From the NCBI GenBank assembly GCA_964352025.1, contig CAYGPZ010000001.1, positions 62,001 through 126,000 of the forward strand: DNA of 64,000 bases, written 5' to 3'. How positions within the stretch are numbered: the stretch's first letter is position 1; each line of letters opens with the position of its first letter. Below are positions 59,642 through 64,000 of the stretch, piece after piece. A program made the translations under genes and the position numbers. The notes under the pieces are model-generated. The model did no database searches, was not told the DNA's origin, and saw only the letters and a list, made by a program, of their open reading frames with translations. The stretch comes from Hirschia sp964352025. GTDB lineage: Bacteria > Pseudomonadota > Alphaproteobacteria > Caulobacterales > Hyphomonadaceae.

Positions 59642-61795
59642 TTATGCAGATTGGCGCATGTTTTCTAGGAATGACTCAATCCGTTCACGAAGAACAATTG
59701 ATTGCTCAGTCATTGTTTCAGAAGAGTTTTTAACACGTTCAGCAGCTGCTCTCGCTTCTTGGGCGGCAGAGTTCACTGATGAGATATTGCCATCAACTTC
59801 TCTCACACCAGATGATGCGTGCTGTACTGAAGACGAGATTTCACCTGTAGCAGAAGCTTGTTGTGAAATTGAATCTGCGATTTCAGCAGAAGAGACTTCC
59901 AATTCGCGGATAACGTCCAGAATTTCTCGTATACCACTAACTGTTTCACCAGTAACAGATTGAATACCAGACACTTGTTTTTGAATATCTTCTGTTGCCT
60001 TGGCTGTCTGGCTAGCAAGGTTTTTAACTTCAGAAGCAACCACGGCAAAACCTTTACCCATTTCACCTGCACGCGCGGCCTCAATTGTTGCGTTAAGTGC
60101 GAGGAGGTTGGTTTGAGATGCAATATTCGTAATTAATTCAACAACTTCACCGATAGATGTTGTTGCGGTTTCAAGGCTGGAAACATGAGATTGCATGGCT
60201 TCAGCACGTTCAGCAGCCTGAGATGTTGCTTGGTCTGAATGTGTAATACGGCTTCCAATTTCGTTGATAGATGCTGAAAGCTGCTCTGCGGCGGCGGCTA
60301 CATTCTCAACGCTTGCTGATGCAGACCCAGAGGCTCTAGCAACATCAGACAGGCGTTCCTGTGTGTTGGTTGATACGTCAGACATCGTCCCAGAACTTTG
60401 ATCTAGGTTATCCATAGCGATGGACATTGTGTTGAGTGAAGATTGGACTTCTTTTTCAAATTCTTTTGTAATTTGATCCATATAGGCCATGCGGGCTTCG
60501 GATTCTTCCTCACGTTGTTTTGCAGAAAGATGTTCTTGGTGCGCACGTTCTTCGTTTTGGATCATTTCCTTACGGAAAAACTCGACCGCTTCTGCCAACC
60601 CGCCAAGTTCATCTTTGCGTGAGATGCCAGGGACCTGTAAATCGTGCCTACCGCCAGCGATTTCGTTCGTTGCGTCCGTTAGAGACTTCATAGGCTTGGT
60701 TATACGACGTGACAGTAGGTAACCTATAAGGCTGGTTAATATGATCATCATTGCTGAGATCATAATTGCCTGATTTCTCATACCTTCTGCAGGTTCGAGG
60801 ACTTCAGCTTTTTCTCTTTCCGTAATGACTTCCCACTTAACACCATGGAATTCTAACGGAGAAACACCCGCATAAACTTCTTTGCCCATATAGTTTGTAA
60901 GGTGGATGGTTTGCTCTGTATCTTTCAGAAATTCAGTTGATACTTTTTGCTTAAGCAGAGTGGCTTCTTTTGATCGAGGCGCATTTGTCCGCATGATAGC
61001 ATCAGCACCAATAACATAAGACTGTCCTGTATCTCCAAGCCCTTTTAGATCGTTGACCGAAGCGTTGAGGTTATCAATTGGCATTTGGAATACGAGTACG
61101 CCTGCGGAACCTCCATTTCCATCAGGAATAGCTATTGAAATGAAGCTGGCTGGAGCCCCGTGGCTAGGCGCATATGGTGCAAAGTCAAAGAATGAGATTG
61201 TGCCTGCTGATTTTGTGTTTGCTGCTCTGAAGGCATTTCCGAGATCTGAATCTTTATATTCACCTGTATTCAGATTGGTTGCGTAGTCCAATTCTTTAAA
61301 TACTGAATAGACGAGATCACCTTCGTTAGAGAATAAGAAGATATCGTAATATCCGCGATCTCTAAGGAATTGACGGAACCAGTTGTGATATTCGCTGTGA
61401 ACTTCAGAATAGAGAGACCCATCATTACCCGCATCCAGGTTTTCTTTTTGACCTAGAGGGTGTGGATTATCATTGATATAAATATCCTGAAGCGTATTTT
61501 TTTGGTTTCCACCAAGCTCATTCCAAGCAGATGTGAAATCCAGAACAGCGTTCGTGGTGTATGGGTTGGATGAAACTGTACGTAAATCTTGCTCAATGGA
61601 GCCGAGATAACGCTCTAGTGTCATTTTCCGTTCGTGAGCGATCTGCTTAAGATTGTCATCTACATTGCTGATAAGGGTTTGTTTTGCATCATTATAATTA
61701 GATACACCCAATGTGCCGCCGACAATCGCACCTGTTCCAACAACAAGTGTCGTCAATTTTTGAGACATAGACAGGTGATCAAATAGTTTCAACAT
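59642..61795 (-). CDS. Methyl-accepting chemotaxis protein
   Basis: A 717-residue receptor: TM1 at about 12-32, a large periplasmic sensor of the Cache type (about 35-325), TM2 at about 335-358, HAMP (RRITKPMKSLTDATNEIAGG), coiled-coil methylation helices and the signalling hairpin NLLALNATIEAARAGEMGKG. No CheB/CheR-binding pentapeptide is seen at the C-terminus. Cache domains typically sense small organic or amino acids. It is monocistronic and lies immediately outside the island's right end. Confidence 0.95.
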   Translation of the reverse strand: MLKLFDHLSMSQKLTTLVVGTGAIVGGTLGVSNYNDAKQTLISNVDDNLKQIAHERKMTLERYLGSIEQDLRTVSSNPYTTNAVLDFTSAWNELGGNQKNTLQDIYINDNPHPLGQKENLDAGNDGSLYSEVHSEYHNWFRQFLRDRGYYDIFLFSNEGDLVYSVFKELDYATNLNTGEYKDSDLGNAFRAANTKSAGTISFFDFAPYAPSHGAPASFISIAIPDGNGGSAGVLVFQMPIDNLNASVNDLKGLGDTGQSYVIGADAIMRTNAPRSKEATLLKQKVSTEFLKDTEQTIHLTNYMGKEVYAGVSPLEFHGVKWEVITEREKAEVLEPAEGMRNQAIMISAMMIILTSLIGYLLSRRITKPMKSLTDATNEIAGGRHDLQVPGISRKDELGGLAEAVEFFRKEMIQNEERAHQEHLSAKQREEESEARMAYMDQITKEFEKEVQSSLNTMSIAMDNLDQSSGTMSDVSTNTQERLSDVARASGSASASVENVAAAAEQLSASINEIGSRITHSDQATSQAAERAEAMQSHVSSLETATTSIGEVVELITNIASQTNLLALNATIEAARAGEMGKGFAVVASEVKNLASQTAKATEDIQKQVSGIQSVTGETVSGIREILDVIRELEVSSAEIADSISQQASATGEISSSVQHASSGVREVDGNISSVNSAAQEARAAAERVKNSSETMTEQSIVLRERIESFLENMRQSA

Positions 61796-62041
61796 CTTTG
61801 GAATTCCCGACGACCTTATAATTTACTGGTTGCAGGCAGTTGATATCAATTTCACTTATAGGAAGTTAAAAATCGCTTTTTGAACGTTTTTTATTTAAAA
61901 TCATTCTAAAGTATTAAGATCGAATTCCGATCTGTTAGTAAAATACCAACTTGCAGGCGAATGCGGGTTATGGTTGACGAACTGTAACGAATTATTACTA
62001 AGTAAAATCAACATAATTTTTATTGGACGGAGAGCCCACAT

Positions 62042-62854
62042 ATGGCTGACTGGAACTTCCCTAAAGGTGAACTAATGGCTGGCAAGCGTGGCTTGGTCAT
62101 GGGTGTCGCTAACCAGAACTCAATTGCTTGGGGGATTGCTCAGCAACTAGCAGCCCAAGGTGCAGAAATGGCATTTACCTATCAAGGTGAAGCATTGGAG
62201 CGCCGTGTACGTCCGCTTATTGAATCTATCGGCATGGACACAATGATCTCGGCGGATGTCACAAATGACGACGAGATGGATACAGCGTTCGCAATACTTA
62301 AAGAGAAATACGGCAAGCTGGACTTCGTTGTTCACGCGATTGCTTTTGCGGGCAAAGATGAACTTAAAGGCTCAATGGTTCACAATACAACACGTGAAGG
62401 TTTTGCGCGTGCGATGGACATATCAGTATTTTCTTTCATTGATGTATGTCGTCGTGCGTCAGACATGATGGAAGAGGGTGGCTCAATCATTAACCTGACT
62501 TACCTTGGTTCAGAACGTGTTATCCCTTCATACAATGTTATGGGTGTTGCAAAAGCAGGTCTTGAGGCGGCGACACGCTATGCGGCACGTGATTTGGGTA
62601 AACAGGGTGTACGCGTCAACGCTATTTCTGCGGGTCCAATGCGGACATTGGCTTTGATGGGCATTAAAGGCTCAAAAGGCTTGATGTCGGCAGGTAAAGA
62701 AATGTCTCTTCTTGGCGAAGACACCAAAATGGAAGGTGTGGCTGGTTCTGCGCTTTATCTACTGTCTCCAATTGGTGAGTCTACTACTGGTGAAGTTCTT
62801 CATGTTGATGCAGGTTTCCACGTTGTGGGTGTTCCTGAACCATCTGAAGATTAA
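62042..62854 (+). CDS. fabI: Enoyl-ACP reductase (NADH) FabI
   Basis: A 270-residue SDR of fatty-acid synthesis, reducing trans-2-enoyl-ACP. GVANQNSIAWGIAQQLAAQGA binds NADH; the active site is in LTYLGSERVIPSYNVMGVAKAGLEA with the paired tyrosines and lysine. It is the target family of triclosan. GGAGAG precedes ATG 62042; a second ATG eleven codons on (MAGKRG) is possible. It is followed by a small lipoprotein gene after 5 bp. Confidence 0.96.
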   Translation: MADWNFPKGELMAGKRGLVMGVANQNSIAWGIAQQLAAQGAEMAFTYQGEALERRVRPLIESIGMDTMISADVTNDDEMDTAFAILKEKYGKLDFVVHAIAFAGKDELKGSMVHNTTREGFARAMDISVFSFIDVCRRASDMMEEGGSIINLTYLGSERVIPSYNVMGVAKAGLEAATRYAARDLGKQGVRVNAISAGPMRTLALMGIKGSKGLMSAGKEMSLLGEDTKMEGVAGSALYLLSPIGESTTGEVLHVDAGFHVVGVPEPSED

Positions 62855-62859
62855 AATAC

Positions 62860-63129
62860 ATGCGACACACCCTGATAGGATATGTTTTCACTTTCAGTGC
62901 ACTTATCCTTTCAGGGTGCGCGCACAATGCGCCTGTTTTAGAGGAGCCAGCTAACCCCTCTGGTGAAACTAAAACACCTCAACCCCAAGAAAAACCGCTA
63001 GAATTTTTAGAATTGAGTCAGGGTGTATGGCTGCACACTGGCTATAAAGTTGTACCTAGCCATGGGAAGCCGGCGGGCCGCGGGATACTTGAAAACACCG
63101 TCAAAATCACCAAGCCTAAATCAAGCTAG
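62860..63129 (+). CDS. Small lipoprotein, possibly a truncated metallo-beta-lactamase-type gene
   Basis: An 89-residue protein. The signal peptide ends in the lipobox LSGC; a proline/glutamate-rich linker follows. The last part, QGVWLHTGYKVVPSHGKP, resembles the first strands of subclass B1 metallo-beta-lactamase-fold proteins, but no zinc-binding HxHxD follows because the frame ends. It may be an independent small lipoprotein or a decayed remnant. It lies 5 bp after fabI. Confidence 0.55.
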   Translation: MRHTLIGYVFTFSALILSGCAHNAPVLEEPANPSGETKTPQPQEKPLEFLELSQGVWLHTGYKVVPSHGKPAGRGILENTVKITKPKSS

Positions 63130-63174
63130 TTGGTATACTGACCTTAATATTTAAGCCGTGTTGGATTCCGAATA

Positions 63175-63837
63175 ATGAATGCCTCTTCTACTAAACTTTC
63201 TGATATTGGTCCTGACCCATTAGACCCGAGACCCATTCAAGATACGGCATTTTTAAAAGCCGTGGTGAATTCTCCCAATATAGAGGTTGGAGAGTATAGC
63301 TATTACAATGATCCTAAGGGACCAGAGAAATTCGTTGAGAATTGCGTCAAATACCATTTTGATTTTATTGGCGACAAACTCATCATTGGAAAGTTTTGTG
63401 CGATAGCGACGGATGTCCAGTTCATTATGAATGGGGCTAATCATGCGATGGGTGGATTTTCGACCTTTCCATTTAATGTCTTCGCGAATGGTTGGAAGAG
63501 CGGGTTTCATCCGGCAACAATTACTGATGGATTACGCGGTGACACAGTCATTGGCAGCGATGTGTGGATTGGAAGAGGGGCCACTATTATGCCCGGTGTG
63601 ACAGTGGGTCATGGTTCCATCATTGGTGCGATGGCGGTTGTGGCAAAGGATGTCCCGCCATATTCCATCGTCGCGGGGAATCCAGCAAAATTCATCAAGC
63701 AGAGATTTGATGAGAAAACCACGCAATCCTTGTTAGATTTGGCGTGGTGGGACTGGCCCATCGAAAATATAAACAAAGCCATCAATGCAATACGCGGCAA
63801 TGATTTAGGGATATTAAAAGGCCTTCGTCCGCGCTAA
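63175..63837 (+). CDS. CatB-related O-acetyltransferase (xenobiotic acetyltransferase family)
   Basis: A 220-residue left-handed parallel beta-helix protein. Hexapeptide-type repeats run through IGKFCAIATDVQFIMNGANHAMGGFSTFPF (with the active-site histidine in NHAM) and VIGSDVWIGRGATIMPGVTVGHGSIIGAMAVVAKDVPPYSIVAGNPAKFIKQRF. The family includes CatB chloramphenicol and Vat streptogramin acetyltransferases as well as many sugar acetyltransferases. Chromosomal copies are often not resistance genes. Confidence 0.92.
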   Translation: MNASSTKLSDIGPDPLDPRPIQDTAFLKAVVNSPNIEVGEYSYYNDPKGPEKFVENCVKYHFDFIGDKLIIGKFCAIATDVQFIMNGANHAMGGFSTFPFNVFANGWKSGFHPATITDGLRGDTVIGSDVWIGRGATIMPGVTVGHGSIIGAMAVVAKDVPPYSIVAGNPAKFIKQRFDEKTTQSLLDLAWWDWPIENINKAINAIRGNDLGILKGLRPR

Positions 63838-63843
63838 AGCTTA

Positions 63844-64000
63844 TTAAGCCAGACCTTCATCCTGCAAAAAGCTCCAGACGGGTGCCAAAAGGCGCGCTTC
63901 AGCTTTTGCGCTTGGCTGACCAACTTTTGCCGCCAATGGACCCTCATCTTCAATAATCAGATCACACATATATTTTGCTGGCGCAGTGTATTTCGCATGG
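63844..64000 (-). CDS. Unrecognised protein, C-terminal fragment at window edge
   Basis: The minus-strand frame is open from the window end to the stop at 63844-63846 and ends in LLAPVWSFLQDEGLA. The 52 visible residues (including CDLIIEDEGPLAAKVGQPSAKAEARL) are not enough for a family assignment. It is convergent with the acetyltransferase gene with a 6-bp gap, which supports it being a real gene end. Confidence 0.55.
   Translation of the reverse strand, partial: HAKYTAPAKYMCDLIIEDEGPLAAKVGQPSAKAEARLLAPVWSFLQDEGLA

Overview
The window is a piece of an alphaproteobacterial chromosome of the Caulobacterales type (Hyphomonadaceae such as Hirschia would fit the fairly A+T-rich backbone; this genus guess is inference). 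The gene order secB / dnaQ-coaE-aroE-maf-ppsR / hemE-hemH-hemJ / rho / mnmE-mnmG-rsmG-parA-parB / holA-lptE-leuS is the neighbourhood known to surround the replication origin in Caulobacter. The 418 bp between ppsR and hemE carry DnaA boxes, many TTAA half-sites and GANTC sites. Four parS palindromes lie about 4 to 8 kb away, so this is very probably the chromosomal origin and centromere region.

Layout. 1-5562: envelope and housekeeping genes (partial mltA, Tim44-like, secB, then a tight minus-strand run from ppsR to dnaQ). 5563-5980: origin. 5981-16181: haem genes, rho, tRNA-modification genes and the partitioning operon with parS sites. 16208-20989: holA-lptE-leuS and a DUF3576 lipoprotein. 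21171-36904: porin, NtrZ-like protein, TenI-like and YggS genes with overlapping divergent starts, L,D-transpeptidase, CenR-like regulator, xthA, lolA, ftsK, amtB, ubiH-like gene, and a cluster of small housekeeping proteins. 37008-37082: tRNA-Gly(GCC).

37083 to about 59502 is a genomic island of about 22 kb, inserted at the 3' end of the tRNA-Gly gene. Evidence: a tyrosine integrase directly downstream of the tRNA, a 13-base near-copy of the tRNA end at 59490-59502, and triple 12-base repeats (likely integrase arm sites) at both ends. G+C content is visibly higher inside. Most of the island is a catabolic module: carboxymuconolactone decarboxylase-like protein, hydroxyacid dehydrogenase, MFS carrier, acetyl-CoA synthetase, phosphoglycerate mutase, serine hydrolase, semialdehyde dehydrogenase, TonB receptor, GntR regulator, cysteine hydrolase, alpha/beta hydrolase, DUF2165, NmrA-like, SMP-30-like and SnoaL-like proteins. 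A shared box (CGTMATACAAT) precedes its three transcription units, and one divergent promoter region is an 84-bp tandem duplication.

The most unusual part is 54721-56705. A PIWI-domain protein (the C-terminal half of a prokaryotic Argonaute, apparently catalytically dead) is translationally coupled to a PD-(D/E)XK nuclease with an unrecognised N-terminal half. The PIWI gene starts 4 bp after the catabolic operon and lacks everything N-terminal to PIWI, so it is either a truncated Argonaute system or a new PIWI-only/nuclease pair. Two unrecognised envelope-type genes follow before the island end. The chromosome resumes with a chemotaxis receptor, fabI, a small lipoprotein and a CatB-like acetyltransferase.
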